Source of the DNA: Alkaliphilus peptidifermentans DSM 18978
GTDB lineage: Bacteria > Bacillota > Clostridia > Peptostreptococcales > Natronincolaceae
Assembly: GCF_900101495.1 (NCBI RefSeq)
Contig: NZ_FMUS01000007.1
Location: forward strand, 62,001 to 126,000
DNA: 64,000 nt
Direction of reading: 5' to 3'
Positions within the stretch are counted from its first letter, which is position 1, and each line of letters opens with the position of its first letter. The translations under genes and the position numbers were made by a program. This document shows, one piece after another, positions 54,366 through 63,407 of this stretch. Under the pieces are notes generated by a model. The model ran no database searches. It was not told the origin of the DNA and saw only the letters and a list, made by a program, of their open reading frames with translations.

Positions 54366-56309
54366 ATGAACAAAAAACCCTATATACAAAGATCACATCA
54401 GCGATGTATTGAAATGGGCATAGATTATGAACGGGTATACAGTACAAAAATTCTGAAGGATGAAGACCTACAGAAAAAATTAGAGCAAAACAGAGAGCTT
54501 ATTGTCACGGCCGGACCCATTATGGACCAGCTATATAACTTTGTAAAGGGCTCAGGCTTCTTTGCCATTTTAACAGATGGTGAAGGTTGTATACTGAATC
54601 TCATTGGTGATGAAGATGTATTGGATGTAGCCTTTAAGCTGGAAATGATTCCAGGTGCCTATATGGATGAAGAGCATATAGGAACAAATGCCATGGGTAC
54701 AGCTTTAGCAGAGGGTGTACCTGTACAGGTATCTGAGGAAGAACACTTCATTACAGCCTATCATAGATGGACCTGTTCTGGTGCACCTATACGCAATAAT
54801 GCAGGTGAAATTATTGGAACCTTAGACTTAACAGGATACAGTCATTTAGTTCATTCCCATACCTTAGGAATGGTTGTTGCTGCAGTAAATGCGATAGAAG
54901 AAATGTTTAAAAACAATGAAGTCAATAGAAAACTGGTAGTAGCTAAAAAATCCATTGAAACAATTATTGATTCCATCAAAGCGGGTATTTTCACAGTGGG
55001 ACCTAAAGGATATATTAAAACTATTAATAAGACAGCCTGTGAGATGTTGGGCTACTCACAGGATGTTATTATTGGCATGAAAATAAATAATATTCTTGAA
55101 GGCTGGAATGGAATTGAAAGTAGTGTTGCTCAAAACATAACCTACCTTGAAGAAGAATCATTTGTAAACACACCAAAAGGCAAGATACATTGTACATTAA
55201 GCTGCTATCCTATTATGGATAAGCTAAAGCATTCGCAGGGGATAGTATGTATAATTAAAGAAATCAAAAAAATGAGGCGATTGGCTAATAAGATGATAGG
55301 TAAGCAGGCCATATATACCTTCGATAATATAGTGGGTAGAAGTAATCAATTCGTTAACCTTGTAAATTATGCACGGGGTATAGCTGATAGTCCATCTACT
55401 GTTTTGATAATGGGGGAAAGCGGTACAGGAAAAGAGGTTTTTGCTCAATCAATCCATAACCATAGCTCCCGTAGAGATGAACCATTTGTTGCCTTAAACT
55501 GTGGGGCTTTACCAAGAAATCTAATTGAAGCAGAGCTTTTCGGATATGATGAAGGAGCCTTTACAGGTGCTAAAAGAGGAGGGCATTTTGGAAAGTTTGA
55601 ACTGGCTGATGGAGGGACATTATTTTTAGACGAAATTGGAGAAATGCCTTTAGATATGCAGACTAGACTGCTACGAGTATTAGAGGAAGGAACCCTTTAT
55701 AGAATTGGTGGCAATAAGGAAATAGAGGTGGACGTAAGAATTATTGCAGCTACAAATAAAGATCTACGAAGAGAAGTGGAGAGAGGAAACTTTCGAAAGG
55801 ACTTATTTTATAGACTCAACGTTTTGCCTTTAAAACTTATACCACTGAGGGAACGAAAGGATGACATCCCCCTTTTAATAGATTACTTTATGATTGCAAA
55901 GGCTTTGAAGCTAGGGAAAACACCCTTTAGCCTTTCTCAAGAAAGTATTGAGAAAATGACAAGCTACCATTGGCCAGGAAATGTTAGGGAATTAGAAAAC
56001 AAAATTGAGCATATAATTAATACCAATAACTGTGTTATATGGAGTATGGGTGAAAGCTTAGAAAAACCTAATTATCAAGAAAAAGTAGAAATAATTGATG
56101 AAAAACTAGAGGATATAGAGAAAAAACACATTGAAAAAATTCTAAAAAAATATAGAGGGAATATAACAACAGCATCGGATGTTTTAGGAATAGGAAGGAA
56201 TACACTGTATAGGAAAATAGATAAATACAGCATAGACTGTTCTGAAATGGAGCAGTGTTCCGAAATAGAACACCGAGAAGAAGAAAAAACGTATCAATAT
56301 GGAACATAA
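54366..56309 (+). CDS. Sigma-54-dependent transcriptional activator (GAF-PAS-AAA-Fis)
   Basis: 647 aa from ATG at 54366 (ATGGAGTGGGAATA upstream); an ATG three codons earlier lacks a site. Residues about 1-185 are an AcoR/GAF-like sensor (EHIGTNAMGTALAE, APIRNNAGEIIGTLDLTG). A PAS domain follows (ETIIDSIKAGIFTV, MLGYSQDVI). The AAA+ domain has Walker A GESGTGKE, the sigma-54 contact loop GAFTGAKRGG and Walker B TLFLDEIGE. The Fis-type helix-turn-helix is at the end (ASDVLGIGRNTLYRKI). The consensus -24/-12 promoter 110 bp downstream of its stop indicates that it activates the AOR gene, perhaps in response to an aldehyde or acid. Confidence 0.93.
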   Translation: MNKKPYIQRSHQRCIEMGIDYERVYSTKILKDEDLQKKLEQNRELIVTAGPIMDQLYNFVKGSGFFAILTDGEGCILNLIGDEDVLDVAFKLEMIPGAYMDEEHIGTNAMGTALAEGVPVQVSEEEHFITAYHRWTCSGAPIRNNAGEIIGTLDLTGYSHLVHSHTLGMVVAAVNAIEEMFKNNEVNRKLVVAKKSIETIIDSIKAGIFTVGPKGYIKTINKTACEMLGYSQDVIIGMKINNILEGWNGIESSVAQNITYLEEESFVNTPKGKIHCTLSCYPIMDKLKHSQGIVCIIKEIKKMRRLANKMIGKQAIYTFDNIVGRSNQFVNLVNYARGIADSPSTVLIMGESGTGKEVFAQSIHNHSSRRDEPFVALNCGALPRNLIEAELFGYDEGAFTGAKRGGHFGKFELADGGTLFLDEIGEMPLDMQTRLLRVLEEGTLYRIGGNKEIEVDVRIIAATNKDLRREVERGNFRKDLFYRLNVLPLKLIPLRERKDDIPLLIDYFMIAKALKLGKTPFSLSQESIEKMTSYHWPGNVRELENKIEHIINTNNCVIWSMGESLEKPNYQEKVEIIDEKLEDIEKKHIEKILKKYRGNITTASDVLGIGRNTLYRKIDKYSIDCSEMEQCSEIEHREEEKTYQYGT

Positions 56310-56310
56310 A

Positions 56311-56352
56311 ATAAAGAATCATCGATATTATATTTCGATGATTCTTTATTTT
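56311..56352 (+). terminator. Terminator of the sigma-54 activator gene
   Basis: ATAAAGAATCATCGA pairs perfectly with TCGATGATTCTTTAT (15 bp, 9-base loop), then TTTGG. The AT-rich tail allows either direction. Confidence 0.88.
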
Positions 56353-56421
56353 GGTAATTTTCAATAAAACAAAGGTTGTAGTTTCAACTGGGGCGAAGAA
56401 ATTATTGATAATACATAGAAG

Positions 56422-56437
56422 TGGCACAACACTTGCT
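56422..56437 (+). promoter_or_regulatory. Sigma-54 (-24/-12) promoter of the AOR gene
   Basis: TGGCAC-N5-TTGCT is a consensus match, with GG at 56423-56424 and GC at 56435-56436. It ends 37 bases before the AOR ATG. An inverted repeat GTTG-N6-CAAC at about 56374-56387 upstream is a possible activator site. Confidence 0.9.
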
Positions 56438-56474
56438 TATTAATAATTGAAAACAAAAAAAGGAGGATTCAGAT

Positions 56475-58268
56475 ATGGGCGGATATACAGGTAAAATTAT
56501 CAGAGTGGACTTGACTAATAAGAGCTTCAAAATTGAAGCATTAGACTTAAATCTTGCAAAACAGTATATTGGAGGAAGAGGTTTAGCTGAAAGATATTAT
56601 ATTAATGAGGTGGATGCCAAAATAGATGCTCTAAGTCCAGAAAATAAGCTTATTTTTGTGACTGGGCCTCTAAGTGGAACACCTACACCAACCGGCGGTA
56701 GATATATGGTGGTAACAAAATCACCTTTAACTGGAACTATTGCATGTTCAAATTCAGGTGGACGCTGGGGCGCAGAGTTGAAATTGGCAGGCTATGATAT
56801 GATTATTATCGAAGGAAAAGCAGAAGCACCGGTGTATATAAATATTAATGATGATGAAATTAGTATTAAGGATGCTTCTCATTTATGGGGTAAAGTCACT
56901 TCTGAAGTTACAAAGGAGCTGAATGCAGAACTAGGTGATAAGGTAAAGGTTGCTACAATTGGACCAGCGGGAGAAAAACTTTCCAAGATTGCTGCCGTTA
57001 TGAATGATATAGATAGAGCAGCAGGACGTTCTGGTGTGGGTGCTGTTATGGGCTCTAAAAACCTTAAAGCTATTACAGTTAGAGGTACAGGAAAAGTAGC
57101 AATAAGCAATCCAGAAAAGCTTAAAGAGGTTGTATCAAGCTGTAATAAGAAAATAAGGGAAAATGGCGTAACAGGACAGGGACTACCAACCTATGGAACT
57201 GCAGTACTGGTAAATATTATTAATGAAAACGGTGTCTTTCCTGCAAACAACTGGCAACAATCCACCTTTGATGGCGCTGAAGCTACAAGTGGAGAAACAT
57301 TGGCAGAAAAGTATTTAGTGAAACGTACAGGATGCTATGGATGTCCTATTGCCTGTGGACGTCACTGTAAGGTAGATGATCTTGAAGCAGGTGGACCTGA
57401 GTATGAAACCATCTGGGGCTTTGGAGCAGATTGTGGGGTTTCTGATTTAGGCGCGGTAATAAAAGCTAATTATTGGTGTAACGAAATGGGACTGGATACA
57501 ATTTCAGCTGCTACTACAATAGCTGCTGCAATGGAGCTATATCAAAAAGGCTACATTAAACAAGAAGATGTAGATGGTGTCCCTTTGGAGTTCGGCAATG
57601 CTGATGCTGTTTTAGAATGGACTAAGAGAATGGGTACTAGACAAGGACTTGGTGATAAGCTGGCTGAAGGCTCCTACAGATTATGTGAAGGATATGGAGT
57701 ACCAGAGTTTTCTATGTCCGTTAAAAAACAAGAGCTTCCAGCCTATGATCCAAGGGGAATACAAGGTCAAGGTTTGGCCTATGCTACATCAAATCGTGGT
57801 GGATGTCATGTTAGAGCGTACCTTATTTCACCAGAAATACTAGGACTTCCAGAAAAATTAGATAGATTCTCCTTAGAAGGAAAGGCAACATGGGTTAAGA
57901 TATTCCAAGACTTTACAGCAGCAATCGATTCTTCAGGACTATGCCTATTTACATCATTTGCTATGGGAGCACAGGATTATGCCGATATCTATAATGCAGT
58001 ATGTGGCACGGAACTAACAGGAGATACCTTTATAGAAGCTGGAGAAAGAATTTGGAATATGGAAAAAGTATATAATCTAGAATCAGGAATTAAGCCAGAA
58101 GAAGATACACTACCTTCAAGAATTCTTAATGAAGCAATCGGGGATGGACCTTCTAAGGGAAGCTCAGTTAGGCTAGATGTATTACTACCAGAGTATTATG
58201 AAGTTAGAGGATGGGATACAAGAGGTATACCATCAGAAGATAAACTAGTATCATTAGGTATAAAATAA
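56475..58268 (+). CDS. aor: Tungsten-type aldehyde:ferredoxin oxidoreductase
   Basis: A 597-aa cytoplasmic enzyme that interconverts aldehydes and carboxylic acids with ferredoxin. Motifs are MGGYTGKIIRVDL, YIGGRGLAERY, TPTGGRYMVVTKSP, AGRSGVGAVMGSKNLKA and the [4Fe-4S] ligands CYGCPIACGRHC plus a late cysteine in GLCLFTSF. The length matches archaeal and clostridial AORs. AAAGGAGGATTCAGAT precedes the ATG. It is read from the sigma-54 promoter upstream. The radical SAM gene follows after a terminator-like hairpin, probably with read-through. It could oxidise amino-acid-derived aldehydes here (inference). Confidence 0.95.
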   Translation: MGGYTGKIIRVDLTNKSFKIEALDLNLAKQYIGGRGLAERYYINEVDAKIDALSPENKLIFVTGPLSGTPTPTGGRYMVVTKSPLTGTIACSNSGGRWGAELKLAGYDMIIIEGKAEAPVYININDDEISIKDASHLWGKVTSEVTKELNAELGDKVKVATIGPAGEKLSKIAAVMNDIDRAAGRSGVGAVMGSKNLKAITVRGTGKVAISNPEKLKEVVSSCNKKIRENGVTGQGLPTYGTAVLVNIINENGVFPANNWQQSTFDGAEATSGETLAEKYLVKRTGCYGCPIACGRHCKVDDLEAGGPEYETIWGFGADCGVSDLGAVIKANYWCNEMGLDTISAATTIAAAMELYQKGYIKQEDVDGVPLEFGNADAVLEWTKRMGTRQGLGDKLAEGSYRLCEGYGVPEFSMSVKKQELPAYDPRGIQGQGLAYATSNRGGCHVRAYLISPEILGLPEKLDRFSLEGKATWVKIFQDFTAAIDSSGLCLFTSFAMGAQDYADIYNAVCGTELTGDTFIEAGERIWNMEKVYNLESGIKPEEDTLPSRILNEAIGDGPSKGSSVRLDVLLPEYYEVRGWDTRGIPSEDKLVSLGIK

Positions 58269-58280
58269 CTATATTAATTA

Positions 58281-58310
58281 AAAAAGAGCTTCTAAGGAAG
58301 CTCTTTATCT
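58281..58310 (+). terminator. Stem-loop between the AOR and radical SAM genes
   Basis: AAAGAGCTTC pairs with GAAGCTCTTT over a 4-base loop, followed by ATCTATAA. The weak T-tract suggests partial termination that would keep the maturase genes at lower levels than AOR. Confidence 0.7.
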
Positions 58311-58328
58311 ATAAAATGGAGGTGAAAT

Positions 58329-59408
58329 ATGAGAAAACTTGGATATGAAGTTAACTATATTAATAGTGATTCAATTAAAAAAATATATCTAGAATTAACT
58401 GACCGATGTAATTTAGACTGTACCATTTGTTATCGTAAAAGCTGGGAAAAATCCTATGATGATATGTCAGATGAGGTATATCAAAGCTTTATAAAAAACA
58501 TTAAAGAAATAAATGGGTTAGAAGAAATTGTTCTGGGTGGAATAGGAGAACCCACTTACTATGGTAGTGTACTAAAAGCCCTTGAAGATCTGAAGGAGTA
58601 TAAATTGCATATCACAACAAATGGTACTCTTTTGGAGGAGCAATTAATTGAAAAGATTGTTGAATGTGTAGATGGAATAACTATTTCCGTAGATGGTGTT
58701 GATCAATACTATAAAAACATTAGAGGAGTATCACTTGATACAGTTGCAGCTGGAATTAAAAAGCTACAGGAGGCAAAAAAAAGATTAAAGAAGGAAACTC
58801 CCTTCCTTCAGCTTCAATTTGTTGCATCCACTGAAAACATCGATAATATTTCCCAGGTAATAGATTTTGCAGCGGATTTGAATTGTCACAGGGTTGTTAT
58901 CTCCAGCTTAATACCTCAAGAGTACGGCAACAAAGATAAAATACTATATACATTAGAAAACAATACGAAGCTTAAGGAGATTTGGCATAAGACTAGAAAC
59001 TATGCTTTAAGAAAAGGAATTACAGTTCAGTTACCCAATACCCATTTGAAAACAGAAAGACGATGTAACTTCATAGATGATATTACAACATATGTTACAT
59101 CAAACGGTGATGTAACCTCATGCTATAGACTTTCACACGATTATGAGGAATATACATTTGGCAGAAGAAAACAAGTTCAAAAGCATTCCTTTGGTAACAT
59201 TTTGGAGGAATCTCTACTTGATATATGGAATAAAAAAGAGTATCAGCAGTTTAGATATATTGTCCATAACAACTTATATCCCTCCTGCATGGATTGTGAT
59301 TTAGTGGAGGGCTGTGAGTTAACAAAATCAACCTTTGAAGACTGTTATGGTTGTATGCCAACCTGTGCTGATTGTCTCTGGAGTAGACAATTTGTAGTGT
59401 GCCCTTAG
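58329..59408 (+). CDS. Radical SAM maturase associated with tungsten oxidoreductases
   Basis: 359 aa. The SAM-cluster motif CNLDCTIC is at residues 27-34, followed by GGIGEPT. The C-terminal 45 residues are cysteine-rich (CMDCDLVEGC, CYGCMPTCADC), a SPASM-like auxiliary cluster region. A radical SAM family commonly found beside AOR genes with a MoaD-like gene is thought to take part in tungsten-cofactor or enzyme maturation, and gene order here matches that. A peptide-modifying role is the main alternative. AATGGAGGTGAAAT precedes the ATG. Confidence 0.85.
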   Translation: MRKLGYEVNYINSDSIKKIYLELTDRCNLDCTICYRKSWEKSYDDMSDEVYQSFIKNIKEINGLEEIVLGGIGEPTYYGSVLKALEDLKEYKLHITTNGTLLEEQLIEKIVECVDGITISVDGVDQYYKNIRGVSLDTVAAGIKKLQEAKKRLKKETPFLQLQFVASTENIDNISQVIDFAADLNCHRVVISSLIPQEYGNKDKILYTLENNTKLKEIWHKTRNYALRKGITVQLPNTHLKTERRCNFIDDITTYVTSNGDVTSCYRLSHDYEEYTFGRRKQVQKHSFGNILEESLLDIWNKKEYQQFRYIVHNNLYPSCMDCDLVEGCELTKSTFEDCYGCMPTCADCLWSRQFVVCP

Positions 59409-59422
59409 GAGGTGAAAAAACA

Positions 59423-59647
59423 ATGATAATAGAGGTAAGACTATTTGCCACCTTAAGAGAAAATCGTCAGAAGGTTCTTCAGATGGATTTAATTGAGGGA
59501 AGTACAACTGAAGAGGTACTTTCAAAACTCAATATTGCACCAGCTGAGGTGGCAATTTTACTGATAAATGGAAGGGATGGATTAATTGATACACCCTTGA
59601 AGGATAACGATGTACTGTCAATCTTTCCACCAGTAGGAGGTGGTTGA
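59423..59647 (+). CDS. MoaD/ThiS-like sulfur carrier protein of the AOR cluster
   Basis: 74 aa from ATG at 59423, fixed by AGGAGGTGAAAAAACA; an in-frame start at 59399 overlaps the previous gene and lacks a site. The fold is ubiquitin-like (IEVRLFATLRENR), and the chain ends SIFPPVGGG, providing the C-terminal Gly-Gly that is adenylated and thiocarboxylated in MoaD. It probably supplies sulfur for the pterin dithiolene of the tungsten cofactor, as a dedicated copy for AOR. No MoeB-like activating enzyme is adjacent. Confidence 0.9.
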   Translation: MIIEVRLFATLRENRQKVLQMDLIEGSTTEEVLSKLNIAPAEVAILLINGRDGLIDTPLKDNDVLSIFPPVGGG

Positions 59648-59663
59648 TAAAAGGAGGTTAATA

Positions 59664-59717
59664 TTGACATTCTTTATTATCTCCTGTAACGTTATCATAT
59701 GGGAGGGAGGAGAATGA
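59664..59717 (+). CDS. Candidate 17-aa ORF coupled to the metallophosphoesterase gene
   Basis: TTG at 59664 has AAAGGAGGTTAATA upstream, a near-perfect site. The 17-codon frame (MTFFIISCN to WEGGE) ends in TGA that overlaps the next start as ATGA (59714-59717). This is the layout of a coupling leader or a tiny gene. There is only one such ORF, so it could also be a decayed gene start. Confidence 0.45.
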   Translation: MTFFIISCNVIIWEGGE

Positions 59718-60337
59718 ATATTGTTAATAGAATAAAGTCCATTGCATGTTCCCTTATCAACTACCCATATATTCCCGAGGAATTTTTAACTCAGGTAAAA
59801 GGGCCAGTCCTAATGCACATTAGTGATACTCCTGCTGATATATATCCATACATCTTTAGAATAGTTAATAAAATCAATCCTCAGTATATAATCCATACTG
59901 GTGATATGGTAGATGATATAAAGCTGGAATTCCTTAAGGGATTAAAGGATGAATATTTTAAAAGTGTAAGAAAATTAATTACTAAGCTAGAAGAAAGCGA
60001 TGCTATAATATACTATGCTCTGGGTAATCATGATGATTTTAATATAGTTAGTAAGCTTAGTCAAAGGGGTAACATATTAACCAAGGGAGATATTAAAATT
60101 GAAAATTTATCATTCCATATAAATCATTACCACGAAAATAATAATGGAAAGAAGGATTATTACCTATTTGGCCATAGCTTTACGCCAGCCCACTATAAGG
60201 GAGCAGAGCATATTGGGTTAAATGGATTACTTAATATTAACCTAATTGACTTAACAACTAAAAAAGTTTATCAATTAAATTATCCTATTGGTACTAATAG
60301 ATTAAGAAGGATGGAAATGGGGAGAATAGGTATCTAA
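59714..60337 (+). CDS. Calcineurin-like metallophosphoesterase
   Basis: 207 aa from ATG at 59714 (GGGAGGGAGGAGA upstream, ATGA overlap with the preceding tiny ORF). Metal motifs in order are HISDTPADI, HTGDMVDD, LGNHDD and FGHS. The first motif has D-T-P where D-x-H is usual, so one metal ligand may be missing or supplied differently. A second His-rich stretch, HINHYHEN, lies before FGHS. It is the fourth gene of the AOR cluster; substrate unknown. A role in cofactor nucleotide processing can be imagined but is not shown. Confidence 0.8.
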   Translation: MNIVNRIKSIACSLINYPYIPEEFLTQVKGPVLMHISDTPADIYPYIFRIVNKINPQYIIHTGDMVDDIKLEFLKGLKDEYFKSVRKLITKLEESDAIIYYALGNHDDFNIVSKLSQRGNILTKGDIKIENLSFHINHYHENNNGKKDYYLFGHSFTPAHYKGAEHIGLNGLLNINLIDLTTKKVYQLNYPIGTNRLRRMEMGRIGI

Positions 60338-60355
60338 TTATAGGAGTTGAGAAGC

Positions 60356-61351
60356 TTGTTATACTTGAGAATGGGACCAAGATTTTTATTTATTCGTACT
60401 GAAGCTATTGAAAAAATGAAGAAATTTATATTAAGTGAGCTTAATGGAAAAGCCACAACATTTCATGAAGGACTAAATAGTGCAACTGAAGATAGCACTC
60501 TATGTTTTTTAACAGATACAAAGCCAGTTAAAACCTGTATTGAGGATGCGAAGGAAATAATTCTAGTTAATGAAGTTGCATCGGTATGTTTATCTGTAAT
60601 TATTAATAGTCATATTAATGAATTGGTATATAGAGTAGATATGGGGCCAGCCTCAATGGTTATGCGTATTGCTGGTGATGAAAGCAAAATTATAAAAAAG
60701 CTACAAGAGTCATATCAAGGACAATTAGTAAACTGGATTGAAGGTATACGTAAGGGAGAAAAGGGAGATACCCTACTAGCACTAACAGACAAACCTATAA
60801 ATGGTCCATTATCTGAAATGGATTTTATTCAGCCAACCCTGTTACTACCCTTTAACGCAAGCTATATACAAAAAAGGCTACGGGTGGAAGGATTACGTTT
60901 TATCACTCAAAGCTTAGAAAGCGGAGAATGGTATGAATTAAGAATTAATATATATGATTCATATGGAAAGTATGAAAAACATTATGATCGATTAATATAT
61001 ATTTTATCAAGGCTTGAAATGGGAATGATTTTAGGAGAAACTTGGACTAGAGATCATGCACTAATATTATATTCTGTATTAGCATTTCAAGTGAGATTAT
61101 TTACTTTCTTTACTCCAACAGAAATTAAAAAACTGTTAATGGCTTTAGAATATACTATGGAGGGAGAAAGACTTGTAGATTTCGACCTATATTATAGAAA
61201 CAAGAAAATATCATGGGTGGATATAGAAAAGGTAAAAGGGAAAAGAAGCAAGATTGATGAAAGTCGCAAATATAGACAGCAATTATATGAAAAGCTAACA
61301 GAAGAAGACATACTTCAGCTTACCGAGATGGAGAATAGCAATACAAGGTAA
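60356..61351 (+). CDS. Protein of unknown function in the AOR cluster (331 aa)
   Basis: 331 aa from TTG at 60356, chosen because AGGAG lies 9 bases upstream; TTG at 60347 is too close. It has no signal peptide, membrane segment or cysteine motif, and I recognise no family. It is a mixed alpha/beta protein with basic patches near the C-terminus (KVKGKRSKIDESRKYRQQ). It lies 18 bp after the metallophosphoesterase gene in the same direction, so it is probably the last gene of that operon. It could be a conserved accessory factor of AOR or an unrelated neighbour. Confidence 0.72.
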   Translation: MLYLRMGPRFLFIRTEAIEKMKKFILSELNGKATTFHEGLNSATEDSTLCFLTDTKPVKTCIEDAKEIILVNEVASVCLSVIINSHINELVYRVDMGPASMVMRIAGDESKIIKKLQESYQGQLVNWIEGIRKGEKGDTLLALTDKPINGPLSEMDFIQPTLLLPFNASYIQKRLRVEGLRFITQSLESGEWYELRINIYDSYGKYEKHYDRLIYILSRLEMGMILGETWTRDHALILYSVLAFQVRLFTFFTPTEIKKLLMALEYTMEGERLVDFDLYYRNKKISWVDIEKVKGKRSKIDESRKYRQQLYEKLTEEDILQLTEMENSNTR

Positions 61352-61626
61352 TTTATAGATAACCAGATGAAGGAGTAAATATATAAACAATATATCAAGC
61401 ATTATAAAAAAAGCAAACTCTCAATAGTTGTATGTATTTTTCTCGTAACTGCAAGCGTTAATTTCCTTACTCCTGTAAACTATGTAGTTTTATATTATGA
61501 TTTATCTCATGAAGTCATAAGATGTTAATTTAACCACCTATATAAATAGGCGTCTGGTCCCGTTGTTTTTTGTCGAATATTATAATAATATGGAGCAGAA
61601 ATTAATAGGGATAAGGGGATAAATAC

Positions 61627-62565
61627 ATGAAAAATTTAAAAAAATTTGCAGGGAAATATGATTTTAGTTTAGACAAGAAGCAGGCATGGGGACATTATAG
61701 AAGTTATCAGTTTACCATTGGACACTATGAAGAAAATAGAAATATAGTGACAATTTATACTGGGCTTACCTTTGAAAATTCAGACAATAAAGAAAAGCTG
61801 GATTCAATTTTAGAAGCCATGTTGGCTGCAAAAGAAATACAAAACTATGAAAATGATGGAGGTTCGCTAACCATTACAAAATCAAGAACCTTTGGACCTA
61901 TTTCACTAGCTGAGATAGAAAAGCTGATGGACCATCTTGTAGATGAGTTTAATAAAATTGATGCTAAACCAGCTTGCTTTAATTGTAATAATGAAGGTAC
62001 AAAGGAATTTGCCAACTATAACAATGTTGCAATGACAATGTGCAGTACCTGCTATAACACAATTTCTAATACTATTAATGAGGTAATAGTTGAACAAGAA
62101 TATATAGACAATAATTATGGAATGGGAACGTTGGGGGCTATTCTGGGGGCTTTATTGGGTTCTGTTGTATGGATTATCATTGGCCTTCTTGGATATATTG
62201 TTGCTGTTGCAGGCTTAGCTATCTTTGCTGCTGCCACCAAAGGCTATATGCTCTTTAAAGGGAAAATAAACCATACATCTTTATGGATTATTGGACTGGT
62301 AAGTTTTGTTGCACTTATTATAGCACAATTCATCACGTTGGATATATTGGTTTATAAAGAGCTTATTAGCGAAGGATATGACGTATCTTTTCTTGATACA
62401 CTAAAATTGACCTTTGAATTGCCTTTTATTGACTCAGAGATTGCTATTGCATTCATTATGGATACTATTGTTGGATTGGTGTTTGCTGGCTTGGGAGCAT
62501 ATGGAGCCTTTAAGAAACTGATATTTGAAGCAAAGACACCTGCAGGCAGCCTTCAGTGGCTTTAA
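61627..62565 (+). CDS. Zinc-ribbon membrane protein of unknown function
   Basis: 312 aa. Residues about 1-115 are soluble (RSYQFTIGHYEENRNIVTIYTG). A Cys4 zinc-ribbon-like site follows (CFNCN near 118 and CSTC near 138). Then come four predicted membrane segments (GAILGALLGSVVWIIIGLLGY and later), with a glycine-rich first helix. Similar layouts occur in many uncharacterised clostridial proteins. AGGGATAAGGGGATAAATAC precedes the ATG. The 275-bp gap before it holds nothing that I can identify. Confidence 0.7.
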   Translation: MKNLKKFAGKYDFSLDKKQAWGHYRSYQFTIGHYEENRNIVTIYTGLTFENSDNKEKLDSILEAMLAAKEIQNYENDGGSLTITKSRTFGPISLAEIEKLMDHLVDEFNKIDAKPACFNCNNEGTKEFANYNNVAMTMCSTCYNTISNTINEVIVEQEYIDNNYGMGTLGAILGALLGSVVWIIIGLLGYIVAVAGLAIFAAATKGYMLFKGKINHTSLWIIGLVSFVALIIAQFITLDILVYKELISEGYDVSFLDTLKLTFELPFIDSEIAIAFIMDTIVGLVFAGLGAYGAFKKLIFEAKTPAGSLQWL

Positions 62566-62689
62566 CAACCAATAGGTCTATATATTACATAGAAATTCAC
62601 TTAAACCAGCTTATTTAAATGGAGAGGCAACATTATGTAAAGAATAAGGAAGCTTATGCCGATATAAAAAATAAAGGGCGTGAGTTAGA

Positions 62690-63238
62690 ATGAGGATTGA
62701 AAAGTTAAATACACCAATAACATCGACTGAAAATGTTAGAGAAAAGAGAAGTAAAGATAGTATTAATAATAAATCCAACGAAAATGAGATTTTATCATCA
62801 GAAAAAAAGGTTACATATGAAAATCCTAAAAAAACTAAAGAGCATGATATAATTTTAAAGCTAAAGGCAGAAAGTGAAGCTAATCATAAACAGCTCCTTC
62901 GACTGGTAAGAGAGCTCCTTCAGCGTCAAGGATATAAGGCGATAGAAATGAGTGAATTGCAGGATGACGATATTCAAGTAGATGATACCGCCAGAAATGA
63001 GGCTGCAGCTTTAATAGCAGAAGATGGACCCTTAGGTGCAGAAAAGACAAGTGATAGAATTGTTGCATTTGCAAAAGCAATTTCTGGAGGAGACAAGGAT
63101 AAATTAGAAAAGCTTAAAAATGCCATTATAGAAGGATTTAAACAAGCAGAAGATATGCTAGGCTATTTACCTGAAGTCTCGAAGGAAACCTATAGGCTGG
63201 TTATGGAAAAATTAGATAACTGGGCAAATGAAGAGTAA
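62690..63238 (+). CDS. Protein of unknown function (182 aa)
   Basis: 182 aa and hydrophilic. Residues 1-50 are low-complexity and charged. The rest is a helical domain (LLRLVRELLQRQGYK, then IAEDGPLGAEKTSDRIVAFAKAISGGDKDKLEK and GYLPEVSKETY). It has no membrane segment or cysteine. The Leu-Pro-Glu-Val-Ser ending resembles a family of clostridial hypothetical proteins, but I cannot name a function. AAAGGGCGTGAGTTAGA precedes the ATG. A strong terminator closes the unit. Confidence 0.72.
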   Translation: MRIEKLNTPITSTENVREKRSKDSINNKSNENEILSSEKKVTYENPKKTKEHDIILKLKAESEANHKQLLRLVRELLQRQGYKAIEMSELQDDDIQVDDTARNEAAALIAEDGPLGAEKTSDRIVAFAKAISGGDKDKLEKLKNAIIEGFKQAEDMLGYLPEVSKETYRLVMEKLDNWANEE

Positions 63239-63275
63239 ATGAGGATATAGTTTTCTATATCCTCATTATTATTTT
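63238..63275 (+). terminator. Terminator after the 182-aa gene
   Basis: AATGAGGATATAG pairs perfectly with CTATATCCTCATT (13 bp, TTTT loop), then ATTATTTTC. Confidence 0.92.
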
Positions 63276-63407
63276 CTTCTTTTTTATTAGGTTATAAATG
63301 TATATGCCTTAGTGGCAAATTATGTTATACATATGTGATATTAATCAAGATTTTCAACCTCTAAAAAGGGTATATTAATAAAAAGAAACTTAAGGAGGCT
63401 GAAAATC

